Shown here: piece after piece, positions 29,239 through 42,672 of the stretch
Position numbering within the stretch: position 1 is the first letter of the stretch
Layout of the letters: the number at the start of each line of letters is the position of its first letter
Assembly (NCBI RefSeq): GCF_026151205.1
Contig: NC_087075.1
Location: forward strand, 14,645,628 to 14,709,627
Length of the DNA stretch: 64,000 bases
DNA from: Bolinopsis microptera
Taxonomy: Eukaryota; Ctenophora; Tentaculata; Lobata; Bolinopsidae
Direction: 5' to 3'
Program-made: the position numbers and the translations under genes
Notes under the pieces: model-generated
Databases searched by the model: none
What the model saw: the letters and a program-made list of their open reading frames with translations, nothing else
Told to the model about the DNA's origin: nothing

Positions 29239-29727
29239 AATTTTAACATGTAGTAAGTTGTTGTTTATGGATACTGAGTTAAACATAGTGTATGTTGAAT
29301 TGTAAACATTTTACACAAGTATAAATTTAGATTCTGTTTGTTCTCAGTCATATTATACAATTGGTTAAAGTGCTTTCTATTTACAAATTAGATAATGCAT
29401 TAAGTAAAATATCTGTTAATTACGTTGTCGGAGAGTACAGTTTACTTGTTCATATTACACATTTGATATGTGTGTTACACACAAATCATTTATAATTTCA
29501 TCACATTATCATAACCATTTTTGCTTTTGCACTTGGTAAACGGTCCCCTGACTGCACACGTTCCTATGATGCGCGCAAGGGTCTACATCTTCAATATACA
29601 CATAATAATAATAGTAATAATAATTTTATTGGTTTTTACATATTATATTAACATATATTAACATATATTAACAAACGGAATCTCGATAATTTTACCAAGC
29701 TACGTAATCATTAGTCATTACTCATAT

Positions 29728-29782
29728 CTATGTTTTTGAACAAAGGCATTACGTAACGTAATGCCTTGGTTCAAAATCATAG
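29728..29782. repeat. 55-bp near-perfect palindrome (foldback MITE-like)
   Basis: 27-bp arms (CTATGTTTTTGAACAAAGGC...) with two mismatches and a single-base centre. Weaker complementarity extends outward to about 29696 and 29808. Confidence 0.75.
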
Positions 29783-30691
29783 TTGTCAGAATCGTTACGT
29801 AACTGTGTAACCTCTCTGTCAGTTGATACTGAATTAGAGTTGGCAACTAATTAATTAATTAATAATTAATTAATGTCTGATTTCTCTTTTCTACTCCACA
29901 TTCCTATGAACTAAATAGTTCGAACTTTGTTGTCCTAAATTGTGTCAGCTCCTACTGCCGAGTTGAGTGTACAAAATTTCTCTGGAAAAGTTACTATCTG
30001 TCTTCTCATTTTGCAATTTTGTACCTTATTCCTTATTTTTATTACTTCCGCTTTTGATTTAACTGAGTTATAGAGTAAAAGAACTTTGGACATTTCAGCG
30101 ATCAAACTTAAAATATTATAAAATACATGTTAACTGACATATTATAACATAGCAATTATAATTTATATACTACATTACATTATACTGAGTTATTCGCCAT
30201 AAGCTGTTAAACGACGATATAGTGGACACATCTATTACCTCACAAATTCTTGTTACATTAGTTGTGTCGGAATGTTAACTAACATTATTTATGAAGGAGC
30301 GTGTGCGGAATGTGCGGAATGTCACGTGATTACCGTCTAAACTCTAACCGTATTAGAATGTTTCTTTTAAATTACACTACCGATATTATGCAGTTATGCG
30401 CATATAAAGTTTACTGTTTTAAAGACATCGGATTGTTGAATATAAGCTAGACTTAGCTTTAATAAGAGGTTTTATTGTTACAAGAATCACTACATAACAG
30501 TACTTACAACTTTACAAGCTAGACTAACTTGCATTAACTGATTTACATTTTACATTAACTGTCCTTACTGCCATGGACATAATTATATAAGCTATAACAT
30601 ACAGTTCATTTTTATAAAATAATTAACGTAACTCTAATTAAAGTAATATCATGAGGAGTCAGGACGCTATTAACAATACAACACACCCGCA

Positions 30692-30692
<1 letters not shown>

Positions 30693-30728
<36 letters not shown>
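30693..30728 (+). repeat. Poly-G tract (36 nt)
   Basis: An uninterrupted G run flanked on both sides by ACAACACACCCGCA. It precedes the degraded 20-bp satellite; possible consensus artefact. Confidence 0.9.
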
Positions 30729-30730
<2 letters not shown>

Positions 30731-30822
30731 AACACACCCGCATCATCTTTAGCTACAGTTCTACAGCTATTTGTAGTGGTTGTAATACTATAAAAGTGTA
30801 TACCTGTACAATATAACATACG

Positions 30823-33800
30823 TACCAGGACACACTCCACACTACCAGGACACACTCCACACTACCAGGACACACTCCACTTTCCAAAGGGCCACTCCAC
30901 ACTACCCGGACCCCCAAATTTCCCCCCTACCAAAGGGGAAAACCCCCACATACCCGGGGCACACTTCCCCACTACCAAGGGGCACCCTCCACATCCAGGA
31001 AACACTTTCCCCACTACCCCGGAAAACTCACCAAAAAAACCAAAGGGCACCTCCCATACCAGGACCCCCCCCACCAAAAAAAAAACCCCCAAAACTACCA
31101 GGACACACTCCCCCAATACCCGGACCCCCACTCACTACCAGTTCACCAATTTCCCACTTTCCAGGACACACTCCACCCCTACCAAAGGGCAAAACTCCAA
31201 ACTACCAGGACAACTCCACCCCTCCAGGAAAACCCCCTCCACCAAATACCAGGACACAAATCCCACTACCCGGACACAATCCCCACTACCAGGACACATC
31301 CACCTTAAAAGGGGCCCCCCCACTTAAAACACTAACCCCCGGAAAACAAAAACCCCACTACCGGGGCACACTCCAACCTACCGGACACCCCTACCAGGAA
31401 AACACTCCCCTACCGGAAAACTCCCCACTTCCAGGAACACCACACTACCAGGAACACTCCACACTTCCCCGGGACCCCCCTCCAAAACTACCAGAAACTT
31501 ACAAAACTAAGGGGCACAAACCCCCCCTACCAGGAAAACACTCCCACACCAGGACAACTCCCAAAATTCCAGGACCCCAAATCCCACTACCGGGGCACAC
31601 TCCACAAATTTCCAGGGGCCCAAATACCCCGGGCACACCCCCACACACCAGGGCAACCCACACACCGGGAAAACTCCAAATACCAGGACACCCCTCCCCC
31701 ACTACCAGGGGCACACTCCCACTACCAGGGAAAACTCCACCACCGGACACACTCCACACTACCGGGGCCACCCTCACCAAACCCGGGAAAAATCCACACT
31801 TTCCAGGACACAAATACCCCACTTTCCCGGGCACACCCCACATACCAGGGCACACTCCACATTTCCCGGGCACAAATCCCCCACTACCAGGACACATCCA
31901 CACTACCCGGACACCCCTCCACAATACCCGGACACATCCCATACCGGACACACCCACACTCCCCGGGGCCCAAATCCACATACCAGGACACACTCCACAT
32001 AAACCCGGGGCACAATACCGGACACACTACGGGGCACACTTTCCCCATTCCCGGACACACCCACACTTCCCGGAACACTCCACCTTTTCCCGGGGGCCAC
32101 TCCACATTTCCCGGACCACATCCAAAACTACCGGCACAATCCACAATACCCCGGGGAAAAACTCCCCCTTACCCGGAACACTTCCCCACTACCAAGGGGC
32201 ACATCCCACAACCAGGACACATCCAAATACCAAGGGGGCCCAAATCCCCCCTACCAGGACACATCCCCATAAAAGGACACACTCCCCCAAATTTAAACCC
32301 GGAAACACTTCCAGGGGCAAATCCCCAATCCCCGGACACACTCCACTACCAAAGGGCACACTCAAACCCCCAGGGGGAAAAACTCCACCTACCAGGACCC
32401 CCCTTTCCCGGGACAAAAATCCACACTACCAGGGGGCCACTCCACACTACCCCGGGGCACCCTCACCCCTACCAGGGGGCACATCCCCATTTTTCCCCGT
32501 AACACCCCACACTTTCCGGAAACCCCTCCAAAATACCCGGACCCACTTTTCCCCTTCCCCGGGCACACTCCCCCACTACCAGGACAAATCCCCCCCTCCA
32601 GGACACACTCCCCCACTTCCGGACACAAACCCCACACCAGGACACCCCTCCACACACCAGGGACAACTTTCCCCACTTCCGGGCACACTCCACACTCCCC
32701 GGGGAAAAAAATCCCATCCCCGGGGGGCATCCACACTACCAGGAACAACCAGGACCCCACTCCCCAAAACCAGGCACACTCCACCCAATTTCCAGGCACA
32801 TCCACCCCTTCCAAAGGGCAACTCCCCCACTACCAAAGGGCCAATCCACACTACCAGGAACACCCACATACCCGGGGGCAACTCCCACTTAAAAGGACCA
32901 CCCACATACCAGGACAAAACTCCACCCCCACCGGGAAAACTTCCCCGGACCCAACCCCCACCTTTCCAGGAAAACATCCCACTAACCCCGGCACACTCAC
33001 ACTACAGGAAACCCTCCACAAATACCAGGGGCACCCCTCCCCCATACCCGGACAACTCCCCAACTTTCCAGGAAAAAACCTCCACATTTCCTCCACTACA
33101 CTACCCGGACCAATCCAAAACTTCCCCGGACACACTCCCCCCATTAAAACCGGGGCAATTTCCCCAACCAGGGGCCCCTTTCCCCAAATACCAGGGACAC
33201 CTACACACTACCAGGACACACTTCCCCCATACCAGGGGCACCAAATCCACAAAAAGGACACACTCCACAAAATACCAGGACACAATCCAACTACCAGGAA
33301 AAACTCCACATAACCCGGGGGCAAAACTCCACACTACCCCGGGGCACATCCCCCCCAATACCAGGACCAAAACTCCAACTACCAGGACACATACACAAAC
33401 CGGACACACTCCCCATACCAGGTCACATACCCGGACACACTCCCCATACCAAGGGGCCCCAACCCACCTACCAGGGGAAACCCAACCCCCCCACTACCGG
33501 GGGCCCCACTAAAACATACCCGGGGTACTCCACCCCTTTCCAAAGGGCAAAAACTCCACATACAGGGGCACCCCTTTCACCCCTACCCGGACCCTCCACC
33601 CCTACCAGGGGAAAAACTCCACATACCAAGGGGAACCCCTTTCAACTTCCCGGGGCACAAATCCACAAATTACCAGGGAAAACCCCTCCACAATCCAGGG
33701 AAACATACACACTTTCCGGAAACCCCTCCACACTTTTTAGGGGGCAAACTCCCCCAAAAACCAGGCACACTCCACACCAGGACCACACTACCAGGACACC

Positions 33801-36800
33801 CCCTCCACACCCAGGAACACACCCAAATTCCCGGACCCCTCCACACCAGGCACACTCACCCCCTACCAGGACACATCCACACTTCCGGACCACCCCACTT
33901 CCCCGGACACACTCCCCACTTTCCGGACTCCCCCCACACTACCAGGACACATTTCCCCAAAACCAGGGCAACTACACCTTTCAGGGGGCACACTCCACAC
34001 TTTCCCGGTCACAATACCCGGACCAAAACTCCACACACCCGAAAAAAACCTTCCCCCAATACCAGGACCCCCACTCCCCACTACCAGGGGCCCCACTACC
34101 CTACCAGGAACCCTCCACATACCGGAAAATCACCTCCCCACTACCAAAAAAACCCCCCCCCCCCCCAAGGGAAAACCCCACTACCAGGGGCCCACTCCAC
34201 CTTAAAGGGGCACAAATCCACACTTACCAAAGGGGGACATCCAAAACTAAGGACACACTCCCATACCAGGACACCCCTCCCCCACTACCAGGGGCCCACT
34301 TTCCCCATACCAGGGGCCCTCCCCACTACCAGGGAAAACTCCACCTACAGGGGCCCCCTCCCCCACTACCGGACCCCACTCCCCACTACCAGGACCCCAC
34401 TCCCCAAATACCCGGACAAACTCCAAAACTACCCGGACACACTCCCCCCCCCCAAAATTCCAGGGGGGCCCCACTTTCAAAAATTTCCAGGGGCTTTACT
34501 CCACACTTCCCCGGGGCACACTCCAAAACTTTCCAGGACACACTACACATACCAAAGGGGAAAAACTCCCCACTACCAGGAACATCCCTTTCCAGGACAC
34601 CCCTCCCCACTACCCGGGGGCACCCTCCACTACCAGGAAAACCCCCCACCCCTACCCGGACACACTCCACACTTCCCCGGGGCACACTCCACATTCCGGA
34701 AAAACTCCCACTACCAGGACCCCTCCCCCCAACCCCGGGGCAAACTCCCACTTTTTAGGGGCAATCCGGACCCCCTCCCCCATACCAGGGAACCCCGCCA
34801 CCCCTCCAGGGGCACACTCACACTACCCCGGCCCATCCACAACCCGTACCACTCCACATACCAGGACACACTCCCCACAACGGCACACCACACTACCAGG
34901 GGAAAAACCCCCACTACCCGGACACACTCCCCCTACCCGGACACACTCCACACACCCGGGGCACACTCCAACTACCCGGACACATCCCATACCAGGACAC
35001 ATCCCCATCCGGACCACACTCCACAAAATACCAAAGGGAAAAAAACCCCCACTACCCGGGAAACCCCCTTTCCCCCTACCAGGGGCCCACTACCAGGGGC
35101 ACAAATCCCACTTTCCAGGACACACTCCCCCAAAATAAGGGGGCACATCCACCCTACCCGGACACTCCACACTACCCGGACACAAATCCCCCACTACCCG
35201 GGCACACTCCCCCTAAAAAGGGGGGACTCCCACAACCGGACAACTCCAAATCCCGGACCCCAAATCCACACTACCCCGGGCACACTACCAGGGCACACTC
35301 CCCACTAAGGGAACCCCCCCACACTACCCAGGGGAAAAAATCCACCTACCCGGCACACTCCCCCACTCCGGAACCCACTCCAACTACCCGGACAACTCCC
35401 CACTACCAGGACACAAATCCCCCACTTCCCGGACACACTCCACCTACCGGACACACCCCCACACTACCCGGACACACTCCACACTACCGGACCAAAAATT
35501 TCCCCACTACGGCCAACCCCCACATACCCGGGGCACAAATCCCCACACCCGGAACCCTAAAACCCCTACCCGGGGCACATCCACATTTCCAGGTCACATC
35601 CACACTTTCCCCGGACCACACTCCCACTACCCGGACACACTCCACACTTAACCCGGGGCAATAACCCACCCCTTACCCGCACACTTTCCCCCCCCAAACC
35701 CAAACACCCAACCTTTCCCCATTTTCCGGACACACTCCACACTACCCGGACACACTCCACACTACCAGGACACACTCCCCAAAATTTTCCGGACAAAAAC
35801 TCCCCACTACCGGAAACCCCTCCCCCTAACCCGGTCCCCCATACCAGGACCACTCCACCCCACCAGGAACATCCACACTAAAAGGGACACTCCACACTTT
35901 CCGGGGGCCACCCCCACACTCCAGGGGGCACACTCAAAATACCAGGAACCCCAATCCAAAACTACCAAGAACACTCCCCCTACCGGGGGCAAAACCCCAC
36001 CCCTTCCGGACACATTTCACATACCCCGGGCCACATCCACAAATACCAGGTCACATACCGGACACATTTCCCACTAAAAGGGGGCACCCCTCCCCACTAC
36101 CAGGGGCACACTCCCCACTACCAGGGCACCATCCCCACTACCAGGAACCTCCCACCCACCCGGACACACTCCACCCCTACAGGGAAACCCCACCCTACCG
36201 GAACACCCAACTACCCGGGGGCACAAATCCCCAAATTCCCGGACACCAACCCCACAAAAAGGGGAAAATACCCGGGGCAATACACACCAGGACACCTTTC
36301 CCCACTACCCGGACCATACACATTCCAGGACACCTACCCCACTACCCGGGGGCACTAAAAAGGACCATCCAAAACTACCAGGAACACCTCAACTACCCGG
36401 ACACACTCCAAAAAACCCGGACACATCCACACTACCCGGGCCATACCAGGAAAACACTCCCCATACCCGGACACACCTCCAAAAACTAACCCGGAAAAAC
36501 TAACCTACAGGACACACTCCAAACTACCAGGGCCCACTTCCAGGACACCCCTCCACCCCTTTCCCGGACCCCAAAACCCCAAACCCCTAAAGGCAACTCC
36601 CCACTATCCGGACACAACCACACTTCCCGGACCAAATCAAAACTTACCCGGAAAACACTAAACCCGGGCACATCCCCCACTTCCCGGGGGCCTTACCCCA
36701 CTCCAGGAAAAAAACACTCCCCCATACCAGGACACCCTCCACCACCAGGACCACTACCCGGGAAAAACTCCCCACTACCAGGGGGCCCCTCCCCCTACCG

Positions 36801-38725
36801 GGGCACACTACCAGGACCCCCATTTACATACAGGACACACCTAACACTTTCCAGGACCACTCCACTACCAGGACACAAATACCACTACCCGGGAAACCCC
36901 CACTTTAAAACCCACCCGGGGAAAAACTCCACACTTCGGGGCACCTACCCGGGGCAACTCCAAAACTACCAAAGGGCACACCCCCCCTCCGGGGCCCCTC
37001 CACAATTTCCAGGGGCACCCCTTTCCCCCCTACCCGGACACATCCAAAATACCAGGGCCCCACTACCCCACTACCAGGACACACTCCCAAAAACCAGGGC
37101 ACACTCCCCATTCCAGGGGCCCCCATACCAGGACCAAAATCCCCAATCCAGGACACACTCCCATACCGGCACATCCACACTCCCCCGGACACACTGCACA
37201 CTTTCCCGGACCCATCCCCCATACCGGACCACCCCTCACCCACCCGGACCCACTTCCCGGGGCCCTTTCCGGGAACCCCTCCCCATACCGGGGAACCCCT
37301 CCACACTACCAGGACACCTACACACTTTCCAGGAAAACCTCCCCACTAACCCGGAAAACACTACCCGGCACACTCCAACTACCGGAACCCCAATCCCCCT
37401 ACCGGGGCACACTTTCCCCCTACCCGGACACACTAAACCCGGACAATCCCCCCTACCCGGGGCCACCCACACTACAGGAACACTCCCCACTACCGGGGCA
37501 CACCCCACACTACCAGGGGGAAATCCCAACTACCGGAACCCCCCCCCACACTCCAGGACAACCCTCCACACTACCAGGGGCACCCCTCCACATACCGGAC
37601 CACTGCCAATACCAGGACACACTCCACCTTCCCGGACCCCAATCCACACTTTCCGGCCCCAATTAAACCCGGGGCCCCCAATCCCGGGGCACCTCCAAAA
37701 TACAGGGGCACACTCCCCCTACCAGGACCCACTCCACCCCTTTCCCGGACAACTTCCCCAACTACCAGGACACACTCCACACTACCAGGACACACTCCAC
37801 ACTACCAGGACACACTCCACACTACCAGGGGGAAAACTCCAAAACTTCCAGGACACACCCAAACTTCCCGGACACCCCCTTTTACACTTTCCCGGGGGCA
37901 CACTCCCCCTTTCCGGGCCCCAAATCACACTAACCCGGACACACTCCCCACTACCAGGGAAAAATCCACTACCCCGGGGGACATACCAGGAACCCCCCAA
38001 AATACCGGACAAACTTAAAAATACCCGGGGCACACTCCAAACTACCAGGGGGGGAAATCCACAATACCAGGGGCACACTAAAACTAACCCGGACAATCCC
38101 TACTTTCCAGGACACACTACCCGGGCACACTCCCCACCCACCCGGACACACTCCCCCCCTTACCAGGCAAAACTCCCCCACTACCCCAGGGGCCACTACC
38201 CGGACCCCACTCCCACTACCCGGGGCACACTCCCCATAAGGACACCCCTCCACACTTCCCGGACACATCCAACTACCCGGAAATCCACACTTTCCAGGGG
38301 CACACTCCCCCTTCCCGGGGGCAACTCCACAACCCGGACCCACTCCCCTACCAGGGGCCCCACTGCACACTACCCGGGGGACACTCCCCCTACCAGGACA
38401 CACTCCACATCCAGGGGGAAAACTTCCAGGAACATACCCGGGGCACACTCCACACTACCAGGGAAAAACCCCCCTCCCACCCCCAATACCAGGGGGCCCC
38501 CAAATCACCTACCCGGGGCACACTTTCCCCATTTAAAGGGCAACTCCCCACACCAGGACAACTCCCACTACCAGGGCACACTTTCCCACTACAGGACACA
38601 TCACACTCCCGGACCCCATCCCATACCAGGACACACTCCACATACCAGGACACACTCCCCCCTAAGGGACACCCCTCACAAATAAGGAAACCCCCCACAT
38701 ACCAGGGGGCACACTCCCCCCCCCA

Positions 38726-38756
<31 letters not shown>

Positions 38757-39300
38757 GGGGGGCACATCACCCCTACCAAGGGGCACACCCCAAATACCGG
38801 AACATTTCCCATACCAGGACACACTCCACACTACCAGGAAACCCCAACCCCTACCCGGCCCCATCCACCTACCAGGGGGCCCCTCCACACTACCCGGACA
38901 CACTTTCCAAAACCAGGACACATTTTTTTTCCCCAAATACCAGGACACACTAAAACCCACCCGGGGGCACCTCCCCCAAATCCCGGACAAAATCCACCCC
39001 CTTCCCAGGGGAAAATTTCCCCATACCAGGGGCCCATCCCCCAAATCCCGGACACATCCACACTTTCCGGAACACTCCACATACCCGGACACACTCCCAC
39101 TACCCGGGGCCACTCCAACTACCAGGGGCCACTCCCCCTACCAGGCCCACTCCACATACCAGGAAAACCCCCACATTCCCGGACACACTCCCCACTCCAG
39201 GGGCACCCCTCCAAAACTACCAGGGGCCACTCCACAATACCAGGACCCCACTCCACATACCAGGACACACTTTCCCCATACCAGGGACAAAACTCCCGAA
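30823..39300 (+). repeat. 20-bp satellite, about 8.5 kb, strongly degenerate consensus
   Basis: The unit is ACCAGGACACACTCCACACT. It is clean at the left edge (30823-30880) and again at 37765-37830, but elsewhere riddled with changes concentrated in the same words (CCAGG to CCCGG, CCGGGG or AAAGGGG; CACACT to CAAAT or CTTTCC). All long frames across it on the minus strand are repeat read-through. Confidence 0.93.
38726..38755 (+). repeat. Poly-G tract (30 nt) inside the satellite
   Basis: A homopolymer G run within the degenerate 20-bp array. Confidence 0.9.
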
Positions 39301-39567
39301 AGTGTAAAGTTGAACTTAAAAGGGTTTCCCCTGTCACTGCACAAACAAAAAAAATACATGTAATTTTATGGGACATATTTACTTACACTAAGTAAATTTT
39401 AAAGGGACACTTATTTGTTTTTTGAAACACCAAAACAGTGGGCCCTTTTAAAATTATATACGTGTGAGAGGGGGGGGGATACTCGAAATCAAATTTGTAT
39501 TTGTCACGGTTTTTAAGGTTTGGGGGAATCCACATGAGGTGTGTTGGTTATTGTACCCGTTTAATAA

Positions 39568-39621
<54 letters not shown>

Positions 39622-39880
39622 CTTTTAGGTTTTAACCCCCCGGGTTCCCTTTAAAGGGTTTAAAAAAAAGTGCAAAACCAAATAGAGCACTTTGGTTTTT
39701 TAAAAGGGAAATTTCTTGTTTTTTTGTTCCATCATTGTTTTGTATTAAAAGGTTTAAAAATTTCATTCAAAAAATTTAAAGATCCCTTTTTGGGGCCCAT
39801 ATACATTACTTTTTGGGTTTGAAAAAACAATAAACAAAAGGGAGGGCACTATTTAGATTTTAAAAAATTTATCGATAGTG
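39301..39880. other. Satellite flank with suspicious homopolymers, including poly-G (39569-39621)
   Basis: Unique-looking DNA, but with AAAGGG, TTTAAAAAAAA and CCCCCCGGG-type runs like those in the satellite and a 53-nt G run. Probably low-accuracy consensus. No gene. Confidence 0.6.
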
Positions 39881-42672
39881 CATCTGACCAGAAAGACGAA
39901 CAATCCGGTAATTGTTCGGTGAAAAGTTAAATGTACGATTCCATATTCATTGCATCTAAATGGTGTCTAACCACAACAGAAATTTAGATTATCATAATAT
40001 TTTAATGGTTTTCTACTACAGATTTGTTTCAATATTTTACGACAGTCATTTTAACAAAGATTATGTTAAATCGTTAATTTTCTTCATCACCACACTCAAA
40101 ATGTAAATTTCCCAAATTCAAAATTTCGTCACAGTTAAATTGTCTGAATTATCAACCGGCTGTGTACACCCACGTGACCCACCACATGACACGTGACCCA
40201 CCACGTGACACTAAACCAGAACCACGTGATCAGCTAACAAACTGATTGACAAGCCATTAAACGTGTTTTATTCAACCTAATTTTCAATATCCTTCCTGTT
40301 TATACCGAGGATTCGCGTCATAATTAAATCATAATTATGTAATTATGATTTAATTATGATCTCCGAAATTATCTAATTAGTGGTTGTGTTACACTTGTCA
40401 AATATTCAGCAATCTTTATCTCCGCATTATAGTGTCGTTACATCACCAGTCGCATCTAAAACCATTGAATCATTGATATTAAAACCATTTTTTTGTTTTT
40501 TCTGATTGTTTTGTTATATTTATCACACTCTTGTCCATCAAGGCTTCACTTCTTCACACTACCTGTAAAACAGACAGGACATCTGAAATATTGAACAAAC
40601 GGGAACAAACGGGACAGCCTTAGTTCTTACACTCTTCACGTTATCGTGCTCGGGTACACGAAATTATGAGGTATTATATTAAAATAATTATAGTAATTAC
40701 ATAAGAACCATTGAATCCGAACTAATTTCAAATATTCTACATTTTCCGGCTCACAGCTGGTTACTTCGATGGATCTAGAGTTCATTATCTTATTTATTTG
40801 TCCTCTTTTTTGTTCTGGTCGTTTGTTATTGTTTTCAATGTTCTGCCCAAAATACACACTTTCAAAGAGATGCATAGTTATTAGTTATGGTCGTAGTCTC
40901 TATTTGTGGGGGGGGGGGGGGGGCTAAGTTTCCAAATAATTTCTCAAACCACCCCGTCTAATATACAATAGCCTAAATACGCTTCAAACATCGCATTTCA
41001 CATTCGTCCAATTGCAACATACAAATCTCCAGATCGAATTAAGCGGAGATTGAGAGGATATAGATATTTTAATTCAACAACATTGTTTTTTATACTGTCA
41101 CAGAATATTTACCATTACTTAACGTTTACCATAGCTGATCTCTCATTGCACGACGATAAAAGCATATTTATCGTACACAACAAATGTCTGTTATTATTAA
41201 ATTATCATAAATCACTGTTAATTCGAGTCATGTGAGGCCGTGACCGGCGTGACCCTGAAATTTGTTCATTTCAATGAGGGAGGAGGATTGGGTCCACTGA
41301 GAGAATGGTCAAACATTAGCAGCGAGTATTAGCATTGTACTATTAATTTCTTCTATGTGACGGTTATATTGATAGTCGACTGTTTTACTCTTTCCTTTGA
41401 CTTAAATAATAATATCTTTTGGTTAATTCTCTCTTTTCTTTGCTCACTTTTCTTTTCTTTTCTTTATGCCGATCCATGTTTTCTATAGTTAATGATTGTT
41501 ATGGACGCCAGCTGTTTTCTCCTGTTAAATGTCCAGTTAGCTCCTTGTGATGGAATGTATTCCGGAAATGGTCTGGAAATCAAATTCAATATGTGGATGA
41601 ATATAGGCTTTCCAAGATTTAGCTGGTCCTGCGGTAATTGTTTTTTGCTGAAGTTAGGCGTTCAGCAGAAAGATATCGCTCTTCCGCGCCGATAGACTCT
41701 AAAGAGTTCTATAATTCTAGAATATTCGTCAGCAGTTAAAGCCTTGCTAGTTAACAGTTAACACTAGCTAAGATATGAGGTGATAATGAAAAGAATTATG
41801 CTACTAGTTCAAGATAAGTAGATAAGATATACGTTTTATCACTATTTTTACGCCAGAATCTTCAGCTCACATTACAAATGTCTCCGCCTGGATGCCCTTT
41901 CTTTCTCTTTCATCAGTTTTATCGAATTTGTCATTATTGGAGCTTTTCATTTAGAATTAAACATGTCCAGGTTCATATTATGGAGTCAGGGTGTGGACTA
42001 CACTACAATTTATTTACAATAAATTATGTTATCATAACATTATAATCAACTAAATATATTTAATCACAGAATCTCAGATATAGATGATAATAGATCAAGA
42101 ATCACCAAAACAAGTTAAACAAGCAATAATTATTAATTATAACATCAACTCAATTGCCTCCGCTTTTTATATACTCAGTACAACCCTAATTGCCATAAAC
42201 CATAAGCTACAACACAAGTTTCGTTTCCGTAGTACTTTCAGTTTTCATGCTGTCTCGATGTTAATTATCCTCGATGTGAATTATTCAAAACATTCAAGAA
42301 ATTCAAAAGCTTTCACGGCAAAGTCCCCCACTATTCGGCCCCTCTTGCCCTGTATATTAACCTTTAACCACAATTAAACTCCAGAAATAAGGCAAATTTA
42401 TCCACGTCCTACAGTCTCTCAAGAATATACATACCCGCAATTTCCCACCCACAATTCACCGTACGTGTACATGAGTAGAATTCCGAACTGTGGCGGCTAT
42501 ATGCTCCTTTATAATATTATATACCGCTATATGCTGCAGTGGTTGTCTCCCATTAAACCTGGTTCCTCTAAGTCTGACCTCTCAATCTACTCACCTTCAT
42601 ATTTCCCAGTTACATTATATCCGCAATACAATATTCATATTTTTGCCTTCCTTCCCCGGTAAAATGTAACGC
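39881..42672. other. AT-rich intergenic DNA, no gene recognised
   Basis: Longest frames are under 100 codons and lack domains. A small cluster of CACGTGA motifs is at 40171-40230 and a 16-nt G run at 40908-40923. Confidence 0.5.

Larger units (their letters stand above)
27808..30690. other. AT-rich intergenic DNA, no gene recognised
   Basis: No supported coding region. It contains palindromic TGTACATTGTAC repeats (28728-28774), a hairpin at 29188-29238, a long palindrome at 29728-29782, and a minus-strand LINE-tail-like AATAATAAT/TTTATTGG stretch at 29604-29640. A lone ATG followed by a perfect donor is at 29139. Confidence 0.5.

Noticed and set aside
30823-39300. Dozens of minus-strand Gly/Val/Cys-rich open frames
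   Set aside because: All are read-through of the degenerate 20-bp satellite; no domains, frames shift with every indel.
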